From NCBI GenBank assembly GCA_032358255.1, contig JAULBX010025509.1:1-59605 (forward strand): 59,605 bases of DNA. Reading direction: 5' to 3'. The number at the start of each line of letters is the position of its first letter. Within the stretch, counting starts at the first letter, position 1. A program made the translations under genes and the position numbers. This document shows positions 33,101-45,500 of the stretch, piece by piece. Source of the DNA: Heterotrichella gracilis (taxonomy: Eukaryota; Sar; Xanthophyceae; Tribonematales; Xanthonemataceae). The notes beneath the pieces were generated by a model, which saw only the letters and a program-made list of their open reading frames with translations, did no database searches and was not told where the DNA came from.

Positions 33101-35648
33101 ACTGCCCTTGAAATCGCATTACTTTGTGCACAGCCTGCACCCACCTCATTTCCGCACCTCCACACCCCCACAGGAGCATCCCAACCTGGTCCCCGACGGC
33201 TTTGTGTACCTGCGCACGCGGCCCCAGACGTGCATGGACCGCCTGCAAAGGCGCAATCGCCACGAGGAGTCTGGCATCTCCCTTGACTACCTCCAGCAGC
33301 TGCATGCAAAGCACGAGGAGTGGCTGAGTGGCGCGGCGGGGGTGGCACAGCGGGGGGAGCCGTTCCATAACAAGGACCACCTGGTGAGTATCGATGGTGG
33401 TGGTGGTGTGTGTGGTGGTGGGGTTGGGTGTTGTGCATTATGCTGGTTGGAGCGTGGAGTGGAAAATGCAGGGCAAATGAGTAGCTGGGTGGGGTGGCGG
33501 GTGGGGGTGGTGCCTTGTGGGGATGGGGATTTCACAACAAGGACCACCTGGTGGGTATTGGCTGTACACATTCACTATGAACCCTGCTATAAGTCCTTTG
33601 CCAACAAAACAAATGCGCAAATTGGTTCTCTCTTAATTGCACTCGGTGCATGAAAGCGTGGGGTGTGAGACGGGAAATTGGTAAGCACTAGCAGTGGCTG
33701 AGTGGTGCAGGGGGGGTGGGGAGTGGGGCGGGCCATTCCATAAGGACCCCCTGGTGTTGGTGGTGGGGGGGTGGGGTGGGGTGGGTGCGTTACGATGGGT
33801 GCATGGGAGTGTGGGATGTGGGTTGGCCAGAAATGGGAAATGCCAAGCACCACAGTAATTACAACCCGGGCAATGCACCCCTCACACTCTCCTTCCCACC
33901 CACCCAAGTGCACAGCGGCATGCCCCAGCCCCTGCAGGGCACCTCCCATCTCACCCTAGGCCTACATAACCTGCTGATATTCTTGCATAGGAAACTAAAA
34001 AAGTGCTACTTGCGACAAGATCCACAGTAAACTACAGTAGTCCACCTGTTATTGTCACGCCAATTACCCACCCCGCCCTCCTCTTACCCCCTCCTTTAAA
34101 CCCACCCAGGTGCACAGCGGCCTGCCCCAGCCCCTGCAGGGCACCTCCAGCCTCACCTTGGGCCTGCAGAGCCACCCCCCCAAGCGCCTGCTGGTGCCTA
34201 ATGGGGTTGGAGGGTACGTTTCCAGGGAGCATCTGGTGCCGCCAAAGCCTGCGGATTGCATCAAGGACATGGTGCGTGGGGGTTCGATGGTGGGGTGGGG
34301 GTTGTGGGGTGGGGGGCGAGGGTGCCATGGAGGGTGCAAGGGGTGGGGGGTTGTGGCGTGGCGAAGCGTGTTGCGGGGGTGGGGTGGGGTGGGGTGTGTG
34401 CGGTCGACATGGGGGACGGGTGTGGCGAGAATGTGGGAGGGGTGCATCGGGTATTTGGTGGTGGTGTGCATCGCCTAAATCCACGACCTGCGCAGCATGC
34501 CCTGAAACCACATGCTACGCCCCCACACTCAAATGTACCTACCCACCCAACCAATGTACCACCTCCCCAGGTCCACTTCCTGACCAGCGATAGCCTGCCA
34601 ATCCTGCTTTTAATACTTGATGGTCACGCCGATCTGTTTCTAGTCCTAAATTATCACATTGATCTGAAGAGAAGAATTTGCAAATGTGTACAGTGCAACC
34701 CGATAGGTCCCAGCCCGCCCTCGTTTGCCCTCGCCGCCCCCCCCCCCACACACCCACCCGCACTCCCCACCTCCCCAGGTCCACTTCCTGACCAGCGAGA
34801 ACAACTCCCTCATGACCCCCGCGCTGGATGGCCTGCCCACCCTGTTCCTGGACCACGACGAGGACATCGACTTTGACAAGGACCTGGCGGCCAAGCGGGA
34901 GTACGCGCAGCGCATCCGGGCATTCTTTGAGTATGTCACAGCGCTCACGCCGCCACAGGTAGGCCAAAACCCAAAACCCTAAATTCTGAAACCTATACCC
35001 TTCTTTGGGTACGTCACAGCGCTCACGCCGCCACAGGTACGCCCAGCACCCTAAACCCTAAACCCTAAAACTACAAATCCTAAACTGTAGCCCTTCAGCA
35101 CATGCGGACCCTTATTTTATGTCGCTGCTCACCACAGGGTTGGGCAGGGCTTAGGGTTTAGGGATTGCACCCTAAGCGGGAGTACGCGCAGCGCGTCCGG
35201 GCGTCCTTTGGGTATGCCACCCGCGCTTCCATGCTACTACAGGCAGGGCGGGGTTAAGGGCTGTTTGAAAGCACGACTTCAAGCAGCGCTCTATGTACAT
35301 GTATATAGCATACGGCTTCCCCATACCGCCCGTACTGAGAGGTACCGCATACCTCTACCTGCGTTTGAAACCCCCCCCAGCCATCTACCCCGCACCCCTA
35401 CCTTCACGTTTACCTCTCACCCTATACCCCCACCCCACTCCGCCTCCGTTCTTCTCTCTGTACGGGAGAAGCGCTTTGCCCTTTCACTCATTCCTCTCAC
35501 CCTGCACCCCCACCTTCGCCTCCAGGTGCAGGGCGACCAGGTCCCGGACGCCATCCACTTCAACCAGGTTCAGGGGTACACGGATGCAACGGGGAGGACA
35601 CACGTGGAGATGGGGGGCAGGGACGTGCAGCTGGCGGGAGTCCACTAG
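30193..35648 (+). CDS. dNK: plant-type deoxynucleoside kinase
   Basis: Nine exons: 30193-30200, 30286-30787, 31253-31429, 31788-31919, 32413-32568, 33174-33383, 34110-34271, 34779-34958 and 35526-35648. Phases match; 1650 nt gives 549 residues. The kinase fold has the P-loop [10 protein letters not shown] (~203-212), [34 protein letters not shown], the ERSVFSDR motif that carries the catalytic/base-binding residues, and [20 protein letters not shown]. This is the order seen in plant and animal deoxyribonucleoside kinases, which phosphorylate deoxynucleosides for nucleotide salvage. Residues ~124-140 ([20 protein letters not shown]) form a helix-hairpin-helix-like element also found N-terminal to plant members. 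Residues 1-120 are Ser/Thr-rich and may be a transit peptide. The 2-codon first exon is inferred from ATG plus GTACGT donor and matching phase. Six of the eight introns carry exon echoes. Confidence 0.93.
30961..31290 (+). repeat. tandem array of five acceptor/exon-3 starts, ~72-bp period (kinase gene)
   Basis: Units equivalent to the start of exon 3 (GGTATC.GGCATGG.AAGTACTGC) begin at 30964, 31037, 31110 and 31181, with the true exon at 31253; spacing 73, 73, 71 and 72. Units 2-4 keep a pyrimidine-GCAG acceptor; unit 1 has GCAT instead. The plus strand stays open from about 30962 through exon 3. Confidence 0.95.
31961..32075 (+). repeat. interstitial TTTAGGG tract in kinase intron 4
   Basis: TAGGGTTTAGGGTTTAGGGT at 31961-31980 and a looser patch at 32045-32070. 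Other short tracts of one to four units are near 18477, 20281, 20885, 21500, 27731, 27842, 29849, 35049, 46629, 53882 and 55590. Confidence 0.9.
32319..32395 (+). repeat. exon-5 echo followed by CCCTAAA tract (kinase gene)
   Basis: Copy of the first ~37 nt of exon 5 ([11 protein letters not shown]) at 32321, 92 bp upstream of the true start at 32413. The acceptor AG is lost here (TGG). The copy is joined directly to a CCCTAAA array at about 32358-32392. Confidence 0.9.
32640..33173 (+). repeat. tandem array of exon-6 starts, ~180-bp period (kinase gene)
   Basis: Acceptor plus exon start ([13 protein letters not shown]) recurs at about 32817 and 32995 before the true exon at 33174, spaced 178-179 bp. 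A fourth, more decayed unit shows only the [10 protein letters not shown] part near 32668-32697. Each unit also repeats ~80 bp of intron (CACCCACCTCA ... CCCCCACAG). Confidence 0.95.
33520..33760 (+). repeat. two donor-side echoes of exon 6 (kinase gene)
   Basis: Copies of the exon 6 end (NKDHL plus GTGGGT) at 33529-33556, and a longer one (WLS..., PFH.KDPL plus GTGTTG) at 33690-33760. They lie 167 and about 370 bp past the true donor at 33384. Confidence 0.88.
33900..33970 (+). repeat. exon-7 echo with acceptor (kinase gene)
   Basis: Copy of the first ~55 nt of exon 7 ([18 protein letters not shown]) at 33908, 202 bp upstream of 34110. The acceptor reads CCCAAG. Confidence 0.92.
34562..34600 (+). 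repeat. exon-8 echo with acceptor (kinase gene)
   Basis: CTCCCCAG followed at 34571 by the VHFLTSD codons, 208 bp upstream of the true exon 8 start at 34779. Confidence 0.93.
34990..35250 (+). repeat. two donor-side echoes of exon 8 (kinase gene)
   Basis: The end of exon 8 (YVTALTPPQ plus GTACGC) is copied at 34999-35040, 78 bp downstream. A longer stretch ([12 protein letters not shown]...) is copied at 35172-35242, where the donor has become GC. Telomere-like CCCTAAA/TTTAGGG sequence lies between them (35049-35069, 35153-35165). Confidence 0.92.
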
Positions 35649-37735
35649 CTGGGGTGTAGGGTTGAAGGTGAGGGCAGCGGTGTCTGTGGCACCAAGGGGG
35701 GTGGATAATGGGCCTGCCAGTGGGCCTGCCAGCGGCGATGGGTGGTGGTGGCGGTGGCTGGAGCAGTGGTGTTGGTGGGCACCGGCGGGTGGGTGCAGCT
35801 TGGCGGCGCTTGGTTGCGCGCGCCTGCAACAGCAGGATGGGGGCGTGGCGGTGCGCTTGGCTGCGCACCTTTGTCAAGGGCTTTGTGGCGCTTCTGTGCA
35901 GCAGCAGGATGTGGGAGCGGGGGAGGAGGCGTGCGGTGGGGGTAGGTACCCATTGCAGAGCCCCATGTGCAGCTTTGCAAGGGGCAGCAGTGGTATATGC
36001 TGGAGGTTTGATGACATCTATTTGGCGCTGGCTAGCAAGCAGCAGTCCAAAGCGCAGCGCATCCATCTGTGGGCCAGCAAGTGAAGCAAACGGTCTGGCG
36101 GTCATAAGCCAGTTTGGGGTTGCAGCGCATGCGCAGCGGCGAGCATGCGCGGCATTGTGCTATAGGCGCCTGCGGGTTGGGTTTGGGCTGCAGTTTCAAG
36201 CGGGCTTTGGTTCACAGCACTGCAGCGTGTGGGGCGATGGGGAAGTCGTACCAGATGGCTAAGCAAGCCGCTGTGCTCTGGCGCCCCCTGTACATGATAC
36301 GATAGGAGCACGGATGGCTTGTGGCATTGCACACTGTATCTATATATATTTAGCAAGGCAGCGCGTGTGTATTCAGTTTTCTTCTAGGGGCTTTGTTGTT
36401 GCTTGCGCTGTCCCTTCATTGGGGTATTGAGGTGAGCATGCCATGCCAAACCATAGGGCTGCTCGTGCAGGATTTAAGCATTTCAGCTGCCATTTATAAT
36501 GCTGCATGCATGGAGCCACATGCTCTTCTGTATCCTGGGTACTAGCAAGTTGTGCGTCAGTTGCTCTAGCTGTGGACGCAATCAAGCAGGCTCCCCACCA
36601 GCGTTCGCCCCCCTTTTTAACGCTAGAAAGCTTTTTCAGTGGACTTCTTGTTTCTAGACGCTTTCTGACATTTTGGAATATTGAGGCATCTGGCCCGTTG
36701 TTTGCCTGCGTTGATGAGGTATCCACATTTGTTATGTAACAACACGTGCCTCAGAATTTTGTGGTAGAGCTGCGCCTGTTGGAGTGCTAATCTTCTGTGG
36801 AGTATTGTGCATCAAGGCCTGCAGAGCTGGCCTGCACTTGACTAGCCATGCACCGATGGCCATGCCGCATGGCTTGCAGACTGAGTCTCCCGGATCCACC
36901 TGTTTCCCATCCCGCTGGATTTCGAAAGCCAGATACTCAGCCCAGCTAAGGCCTTGATACACAACAATAGTCGTTGTGCATGCTCATAGGGGTTAAGATT
37001 TAGGGTCATCTTCCCGCGAAATTGAAATGACGTTTTTTTTGGGCGATATAAAAGTGCAGAAAGTCCTGTACTCTGTTCGGGGTGTATGTTGTATTGCATT
37101 GGAAAGCAAACGATCTATTTTTGCAGCTGCTAGCTCACTGCATGCACTCTCGACACAGCCAGGGATCGCTGGACCAGATATCACCCGAGGTAGGGGTCTC
37201 GGAACCCAAATCCTGTCGACATAGAATATTTATTGCGTGTGCAGTGGCAGGCAGACGCGCGGTATTAACTAGGACTTAGTGTGGCTGTCTGCGGGTAGTT
37301 GAAGTGATGAGCTTGGCTAGGTTACTCGTGTTTGATACAGATCTGCAGACGATACGCATATGCATGCATGCATGTGGCACAGTGTGAGGCATTGGTTGCC
37401 AGTGGGAGGCAACACTTCGACACAGCGGCTGAAACTCCGATGATCAAATATATGGGGAAAACGTGATATACATCGCTGCGGTTGCGTTGAATAGCTAGTG
37501 CTAGGCACTTTTCGCCAGTGGGAGTCCCTCCAATAGGAGTCCCAGGCTGGTACTGGAGTTTCTCCGTGGCAACGAATGCTGCGCAGTGCGGTGTTCGGTG
37601 TGGTTATCAAAACACCAGTTTCAGAGCTTTTAACGTCGATTTGTCTCTCAAAAACTGCTAGATAGACATTCCAAAACAAAGGACATTCCATTTCAGGTAT
37701 TATTCCTACTTTGCAGTCCCCGCATCACTCGGCAA
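35649..37735. other. intergenic, no supported gene
   Basis: GC-rich 3' flank of the kinase gene, then ordinary sequence. Several long open frames in 35650-36260 on both strands are compositional (G/C-rich, low complexity). Minus-strand frames at 36373-36726 and 37317-37691 have no recognised domains. Confidence 0.45.
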
Positions 37736-38772
37736 ATGTCTCAACCCAGTCCCGGCCATGACCCAACCCCCGGGAAGACCTGGGGAGACACATTTCGCGA
37801 GGCAACGGGGTTCTTCAGGGCCCACTCAGGCGAGCAGGGCCACAAGGTAAACCCTAGGGTTGCCCTGGCAAGGGTACCGGGCATTGTTGTTAATGAGACA
37901 GGGCCTGTGAAGCAAGGCGTGGCATATGCCCTGCACCCAAATGCCGCACTCCACCAAACAACTTTGCAGCCACCTCCAACCCCTGCACGCTTGTAGTCTG
38001 CCTGCTCATCTTCTCCTGCATACCCTGCACCTAACCCTTCTCTTCCCCCAAAACCCTAACATTAACCACCACCATGGGTAGTAGCAGAACCACCTGATTA
38101 TGGCGTATCTTTCTCCCCTCACTTAAGTCCATTCTGAGAGCATTACATGTGCCTAACCCATGCAGGGAGAGGACCTGCCCACCAATCCACATTCCACCCA
38201 ACAGGCTCCCATCGCCATTACATCCCCACCTGCCATAGTCACCTCCCGCAACCAGGCCCCAACTGACGACACCAGCCCACCACAAGAGGCGCCATCCGCA
38301 ACCTCCCCAAAGCACTCGGGGGGCCTGAGCTCCTACTTTTCAATGTCCCCCAGGATGCGGGATCTGCTCAAACACGCGGCGATTGTGTCCAGGTAAGGTT
38401 CTCATAACCTGGGGTACGAGCAGTGGAGCATGTCATTCCTTGCACGCCAATTTCTGGGTATCACTTGCTTGAGTTATTAATCGTGGTTTGTTGTTCAGTG
38501 GTCCTTTGTGACAGGGGGGTATATATACTGCCAGTACTTCCAATAGCGGTCGCTTTCGTATTCCACACTTGCTGAGTTTTCCCCCTGCATTATTTGTGTT
38601 TCATTCATAAACAGGCCATGTAGTAATGTTCAGATTTTTTTTATATTCATGAGCCTATTTAATGATATGTCTGTTTGTGCCCAGTGCCGGAGTGGTCATG
38701 GAGATGGATGTGGAGGGTGACTTGGACCCACCGCCAGCCGCCACAGGTGTGCAGCAGAAAGGGGTGGAATAG
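37736..38772 (+). CDS. small unknown protein
   Basis: Three exons with matching phases: 37736-37846, 38166-38392 and 38685-38772; 426 nt gives 141 residues. The N-terminus contains GKTWGDTFREATGFFRAHSG, the middle is Thr/Pro/Ser-rich and disordered, and a short conserved-looking segment reads LSSYFSMSPRMRDLLKHAAI followed by VVMEMDVEGDLDPPP. No signal peptide or membrane span. I do not recognise the family. The clean GT-AG junctions in phase support a real gene. Confidence 0.65.
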
Positions 38773-39939
38773 GAGCCTTGGAGCGCAGGCCCCCACTGAT
38801 AGCGTGCAATGGGTGATACCATGATGGAGATTTGGAATGGGTCTCTTTCGAGTGTGCCAGCGGCGGCCACCACTGGCTGTGCCACCCATGTGCAAGTAGC
38901 AGGGAAAAGGAGCACACGCGGATGCAGCCTTTCTGCAGCCTTCTGAGAATGTGTTCAGCATGAGAAACGGTGACAGGCACGGGCCTTCACCGGTGTGCTG
39001 GGTGGGCCGTGGCTTGGATCATTCCATGGTTTCCCCAAATGATTAATGGCCAAATCTTGCCGAGCTGAGCGTTGCTGTGCCACCAGTGCCGCAGTTGCAG
39101 CCTGGCAGTGCACTGACATAGTACCCGGTGCGGCGCACTGTGTGTGTGTGTGTGTGTGCACTGGCGCTAACGCTAAGCTTATTTGTTGCGCTGTTGAAAT
39201 TGAACTTCAACAGGCTGTTGATAGGTTTGAATATGCAATGCACGCAAAAAAATGCCATGCCAGGTGTGCCAGTCCTGACTCTGCTAGTCCTTTGGTATTT
39301 GTAAGGGAGTTGAACCCGGATACTGGTCTGGTGGCACGTGAGTACATGCAAACACCATGTCAGTATGCATGAATTGACCAAGTTGCTACGTTTCCCCTCT
39401 GAACACAAATGCTGTGCCACAAATTCTGATTTATTATCTTGCCAGCACACTTGCCTCCACATACATGTGCTGTATCACATACACAGTCAATCTGCAGCAA
39501 ATGGGAGGTTCAGCCAGTACGTTTCAAAATTTTTTCAGTAAAAGCTTTAGGGGCAACACGAGCTGCTTGGGGCAACACAACTGTTCGATGCAGTGCCAGC
39601 ACGCATGTAGGATACGCATTACATGGAATGATTGAATCGCATTGGCTAGCCTATGACGTATCGCTTTCTTAACAGCCTGCCAAACTGGCGTGCACAGTGA
39701 CTGGCCAGAGCTGCTTGCAAGCAGTAATTGTTTTTGTTAACACAGCAACATTGGCCGCCCTGATGTCGAGAGTACTGAATGTTATGTGAATCTGACCACA
39801 ATTACTGCGCAGAGATTGCGGCGCCACCACAAGGGCTTTGTGGCCACTGCATGCTGCACATAGCCCATGGCGCCACATATAACTTTGCAGCTGATCATGC
39901 CAAAGTGCATGCCGGTGACATGCACCCCTCGCCCCCTCC
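38773..39939. other. intergenic between convergent genes
   Basis: Includes a short (GT)n tract at 39141-39158. No exon recognised on either strand. Confidence 0.45.
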
Positions 39940-42145
39940 CTACTCCTGAATGAGCACCCTTCCCCTTGAGAACACCCGCAGCGCCTCCTCAATCTCCGTC
40001 ATGCGCCTGTCCAGACTGCCTTTGAGGCGCCAGAGGCTGGGCGTGTCGGTGCAGAAGGGCAGCTCCTGGATCTGCTGCTGCACCTCGTCCCTCGACCGCT
40101 GTAGCGTGGCCAGCATGTCCAGGCGCTCGTCCTCGGGCATGACGCGCATGCCGGCTGGGATCAGGGACTGCTCCCGCGCCGCCTGCAGATAATGGGAAAA
40201 AGGAAATGTATTATGTAACAGAGAATGATGCACCTGCAACAGGTGTGTAGGCAAGGAGCTGATTGCCAGCGCCCTGCAGCGCTGCAGCATGTTGAGTTTC
40301 AAACTGGGTTCAGGATTTGCATATTTGCTCTCTGCTCGGGTGGAGCCCTGCACACCAGGTTCTTTGTGCAGGGTAGCTCACAAATTTGGAGACAGAATTC
40401 TTTGCTCTGTAGGGTTTAAGGGTTTTGGGGCTGAGAGTTTAATGGGCGATTGTACTCACCTGTTTTGCCGCATATGCTGCGGCAAGCTGCAGCTTCCTTT
40501 CTTGCAAGTACCTGGGCACTTTGCCAAGTTCGAGGGTCCTTTGCTGTCCATTAGCATCAGACTGTTGTTTCAACTTTGAAACGGCTTCAGAAGCCTTCAT
40601 TGCGTGGTACTTGTTTTCAAGGATGAAATTCCGTTGATTTTCCTTCTTCCCATCCTGGCTACTCCTGCAAAAGTGACGTGGACAAGTGACAAGTATGAAG
40701 AGAGCTTTTCCGGAGCTCATACCTGGGCCAGACTCATGGGCCTCTTTTGTACATCGGTTTTGGTGCAATTTGTGGGGCACGTTACGAGATGCCAGGTGGA
40801 AGCCCAAAACCACGTGAGCTTAAAGACACTGTTTTACTATCCAAACTAACCAAGATTCATGTGTATTGTTTATATATTTATTGTTGCTGACCTGCTAGTG
40901 CTACTGCTGCGGTCCTCCCTAGAGGAGCTGCTGGAGCGCCGTCTGGCAGTGGCGGCCTGTTGTGCAACCTCTGCTTGGAGCCGCTCCTCCTCCAGCTGAA
41001 GCTTCTGGATCTTGTTGAGAAGGGACTGCCTCTTGATAGCCTGGACGTTGGCCTTGGCGTGATTCATAGGCTTTATCCCCATTCTGAACCAGAGAGTTTG
41101 AGTCATGCCATATCCCAAGATGGCAGATGTAGCACTGACAGCAATGTTGTCAACATTACCCCTCAGGTCAAACCCTTTCCCTGTTATCGCTCTAAATACC
41201 TAAGGTTTTCAATTCACTCTCTGTGCATATGCCAGGAACAATAGGAGCACCAAGGTCAGTAGCACTGCTCCCTTGTGCAATCCCGTACCTTTGTTGCAAG
41301 TCGCGCAGCCCTCTCACAGGGTTCAGGCAGTCCTGCAGTTGGGAGCTGTCCATGTGCATCATGATACGCTGAGAGGAGGCAGCACGGGCGGTTCCCTCCT
41401 GCCATGCCAGTCTGTGCAACTCTTCTGCTTTGGTAGGCATGGGTGTCCCCTCTTTGACTTGACTCAGCCAAGGATCGTATTCTGAAAGTAGGAAAAGCAA
41501 GTGCTGACTGACACTGAGATACTGAAACGTAAAGAGATCAAGTGGGTGTCAGTTGCTCACTCTTGCTTTTGAAATGTGCCAGACAAAGTACCCGTGCCAG
41601 TCAAACGAGTCACCAGGTGGCCCCACCTTTGCTTGGATCGTCCCGGTTACTGCCCCACTTGCTCCCCAAACCCCAGTATAGCAGTTAGCGTTGCTATATC
41701 ACTTTGTTAAAATACTCCAGACAACAAAACTGGTAGGACGCCCTCCTAGGCTGCTGGGTTTACGTTGCCAAGGTTACGTGCGAAACCTGAGATCTTCCTG
41801 CATTCCGTCCCATGCCAGAAATGAACTGAACCGCGTCAACAGTTGACCAAGGTGTCGACAGCGGAGTAATTGCAGGCCTGTTGAACTGGCTTTGCCCGAT
41901 GTGTTTGCGTCCAGTTGAGTATAAACCCTCTTTCGGCAACTGCATGCCGAAGGGAGGCACAAAACGACTTCGCAAGTCCGGGAAGGAACCGTGCAAGGGA
42001 GGAAACGCAAATCAGTACAACAAGGAAACAGAATGACGTAACCCAAGAACAGGCTTTCACATTTCGCGCCCAAATTCTGGCGCCCTGCGGCATCGGCGGC
42101 GGCGGACCTGATCGATTGCACTGAACCAGGAAGCCGGCGGCTCAT
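39940..42145 (-). CDS. enkurin-domain ciliary protein (ENKD1-like)
   Basis: Exons 41481-41289, 41083-40892, 40664-40460 and 40182-39940 join in phase. A possible first exon, 42145-42043, also fits the phase, giving 936 nt (311 residues), but its donor is weak. Conserved features are NHAKANVQAIKRQSLLNKIQ, then GKVPRYLQERKLQLAAAYAA and a C-terminal block PEDERLDMLATLQRSRDEVQ with ELPFCTDTPS and EIEEALRVFSRGRVLI. The VPRYLQERK plus C-terminal helical block is the enkurin-domain pattern, closest in my reading to ENKD1. Such proteins associate with ciliary or centriolar microtubules, so the host is probably flagellate. The middle (RRRSSSSSREDRSSSTSR) is a phosphorylatable linker. Head-to-head with the secreted-protein gene at 42533. 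Confidence 0.78.
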
Positions 42146-42532
42146 CGGCGGCCTGCTTTGGGCGCCCAATCCTTTCGGCTTCGAAACCGCCACAGGCTTT
42201 GAAGCAAACCGCACCCCGAGCTGTTACCTAACGCAGCACCCGGCACCGCTCCCCAAAGCCACAGCTTCGTACCCTTGTTCGCCTTATAGCTCTCCTCTCG
42301 CTCATCTGCAGCAAACACAGCCTCTTGCCCTCTGAAACGCCGTGTCGGAGCCTCTTCCCTGTCTCCCAGCACATGCGCCCGACAGTTACAACTTTGCCGC
42401 CCACCAAGCGCCCCTGAGAACCCACCATCCTTCCGCCCACCGCGCCTAAACACGGTTTACTGGTTCTCGACAGCACTCTTGGGGCTCATTGCTTCTGAGC
42501 AGTAGCCTTTCGTCCCTTACAACCCCGCAACC
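42146..42532. promoter_or_regulatory. shared upstream region of two divergent genes
   Basis: If the proposed first exon of the enkurin-domain gene is right, only 387 bp separate the two start codons, so both promoters must be here or overlap the 5' exons. No TATA-like element stands out. Confidence 0.35.
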
Positions 42533-45500
42533 ATGTCGTTGTCTCGGCAGCTCTGCGTGGGAGTACTTCTATCCTTGACAGTCCTGCAGCTGACGCAAGG
42601 TGCGTCTTTCAGCAAACCCAGGTCACGCTTGACACCTTGGTACTGTTTCCCACCCATCCAAGTGGGAGCACGGTCCCTGGTTGCACCCACTAGCACTGGC
42701 CTTGCGCCTGCACCGAAGCTAGGCGGCCGAAACGCGTTTTCGCGGGCCATCTGTCTGTCCCACGTCCCCAATTTGCTCTCCTGACCCTCCCCATCCTTGT
42801 ATCTTGCAGGAGCAACTATCTTTAACCTCAAAATCGACAACAGGTGGTACGGGGACCTCAACACACGCCACACCCACTACTTATGTGGGGCCTTCAACAT
42901 CACGCTCGCATGCCCAAACACCTGCAAGAACGGCTGCCAGCTCGACGTGACGGACTACATCAACGACAAGGGCAGCTTCAGGAACTACTTCGAGGTTGAG
43001 GACAACGGGCTAAACCTGGGCACAACGCCACAGTACAGCAACCCTCTGGTTGGCGCTCGGCCTGGTGTGAACCCCCTCAAGCAGTTCCCAGCCTACGACA
43101 GCTTCACCCACGAAGACTTCTCAGCAGGTACGCAACCCATGGCTCACACCATGGCTCTGCGGGGTGTTAGGTGGCCAGCTTGCACCTTCCAACGTTTGTT
43201 TTGGACTCCGCCCTGATCTGGCGCCACAAACGGCCAACGGTTGGCCTGCTCAGGATGCAAGTTCAAACTTCGCCCGTGGTCCCAGTCCATTGCTGCACCA
43301 CCCAGGGAGCTAGCGTACTAGCCTGGCGTCCCTTTCCTGCCGGGGAGTTGCATAGGCGTCCATTAGCTTTCCCCATTTTCGAAAACGTGATGCTGACGAG
43401 GCCCCCGCCCGCATGTCGTGGTGTGGGCTTGTGGCCGAGGCAGTGGCATGCGAGCATGTGCAGGTCCAACACGTTTTGGGGTTCGTGCCACACCCGTGCC
43501 AGGCAACGTCAAAGCTGCCTTGGTTTCACCACTCTAGCGCGTGACGTTGTCTGAGGCGCCCATTCTGTCGATTTCCTGATTCTATCGCTTGTCGGATGAG
43601 CACGTTTTCGATGTTTTTCCCGCTTTCCTAGGGGGGTTAGTAACGCCGACACCTGCCAGGTCTCCTTGTTGAGGGCCGCAGTGCCCACCAGTTTGCACTG
43701 TATTGAAGCACTAGATGGTGGGCGTCTCAGTCTCAGGCTTTCTTTGGTCACTGTCAGTGTTGTGAATGGGAGTGTAGGTGAATAGACAGCATGGCAACTG
43801 CAGCCCAGAACGCACAGCCCACTTGTGCATGTGTGCTACATTGTGTTTCTGCAAACCCCTAACCAAACCTCCAACCTTATTGGACTATCCGTCCCACCAT
43901 TGCTCCACCCCACACCATTTATTGCGCCACTACGCCACTGAATGCCCCTCTCCCACGCGCCGCACCCACCCCACCCACCCTCAATACCCTCTCTTTCTGC
44001 AGGCACCTTTCACATAGCTCATGGCAAGCACATGGTCAGGATCACGGGGCACAGCCTTTTGGACTCTGAGGGTGACCTATATGATGCACCCAAGCGGGGA
44101 GCGCCCAGCGCCTGCGCATATGTGCGCTCCACCTGCAGCAAATCGCCCACCACATACACAGACGGGCACCTGGCACAGGTATGCATAGGGGTATTGACAG
44201 ACGGGGTGTACAGCTGCGTGTGTATGGTCTAGGTTATTTAGGGGAGAGGCTCCAAGGGTGATTCGCTTAAAGGGCTCAAGGGGGATGCGGCAGGGGCGTG
44301 CGCGTACGTGCCCTCAACCTGCAGCAAAGCAGCCATCACATGCACAGACACGCACTAGCGCAGGTGTGCACGCGTGGCTGAGGGGCGGGCGGTTGGATGC
44401 GGGTTCGGGTTTAGGGTGTTGGAACACAGCCTGCTATTCACGGGACCCCAACAGCAGCATTTGCCTTGAACAGCATATAGAGCATGCTGTTCAATGCGCC
44501 AGTTGTTGCTCTGGGTGACCTGTCCAAGGCACCTAAGCAGGGGCAGCCAGCGCCTTTGCGCTCATGCATCCCACCTGCGCGAAAACATCATTTGCACAGA
44601 CAGGCACTTTGGAAAGGCATGCAACGGGTGGCCAGATTGGGGAGACGTGGTTTAGGGTTTTAGGATCTAGGAAACACAACCTGCTGATATTGGGGGTGAC
44701 CTGATCGGATGTGGGTGACGGTTAGTGCATACGGGGGTGTGTGTTCTCTACCTGCTGCAAAACCTTAATCCCGCCCAGCACCACACTGGCGACGGGGCAT
44801 GCTGGGCGGGACGGCAGAATGGGACCGTTTAATTTGCAGCAATGGCACTAGCGGTGGGAATACAGTAGTGTCCCACTGGATACGGTTTAGGGTATCAGGG
44901 CAGAGTAGATGGCATAGAGCGAGGTGGCAGGGATGCAGCAACAGTTACAGATTTTGCTTGAAGGGTCCATTCGTTCGAAAAATACTTGTACAAAGCCTTC
45001 CGATGTACACGCGTAAATAACTGGCGCTGTGCCATACATGTGTGCATCTTCTGTACGTCATTGAGCTGCACATGTACATCTGGGAAAGTTGCTAGTACTT
45101 TAAATTATACCAAATTTCAAGCCTACCTTTCACAGGCAGTACTTACTAGGCACTGCAAAACCTGACCACCCAGCTCAGCGGCTGACAAATTCTGAACCCT
45201 ACTCACCAGTGTGAAATGTTGTCTTCATGAGACCCCAATCCCAACCTCCCACCACATTCAAATTCAAATCTTTATCTGCACGTAGAACCCTATTATCTAC
45301 AGAGCCTCGCCACCCAGAAACCCTATGCCATTACCCTGAACTCCACAGCTTACTCATGATACGCAACGCCATGCCAGATGACATGGTTGACTAGGACTGG
45401 CCTGGCAACGTATAGGTCTCCTTACTAACCCTGCGCAATCAGCTACTAACTCAGCTATATGTCTTTGATTGCAGCTGATGTAGCTGCACTGTCTAATTTT

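Noticed and set aside
35650..36105. Long overlapping open frames on both strands after the kinase stop
   Set aside because: GC-rich sequence with few stops in any frame; residues are compositional (Gly/Trp/Val or Pro/His/Thr) and no ATG with plausible context.
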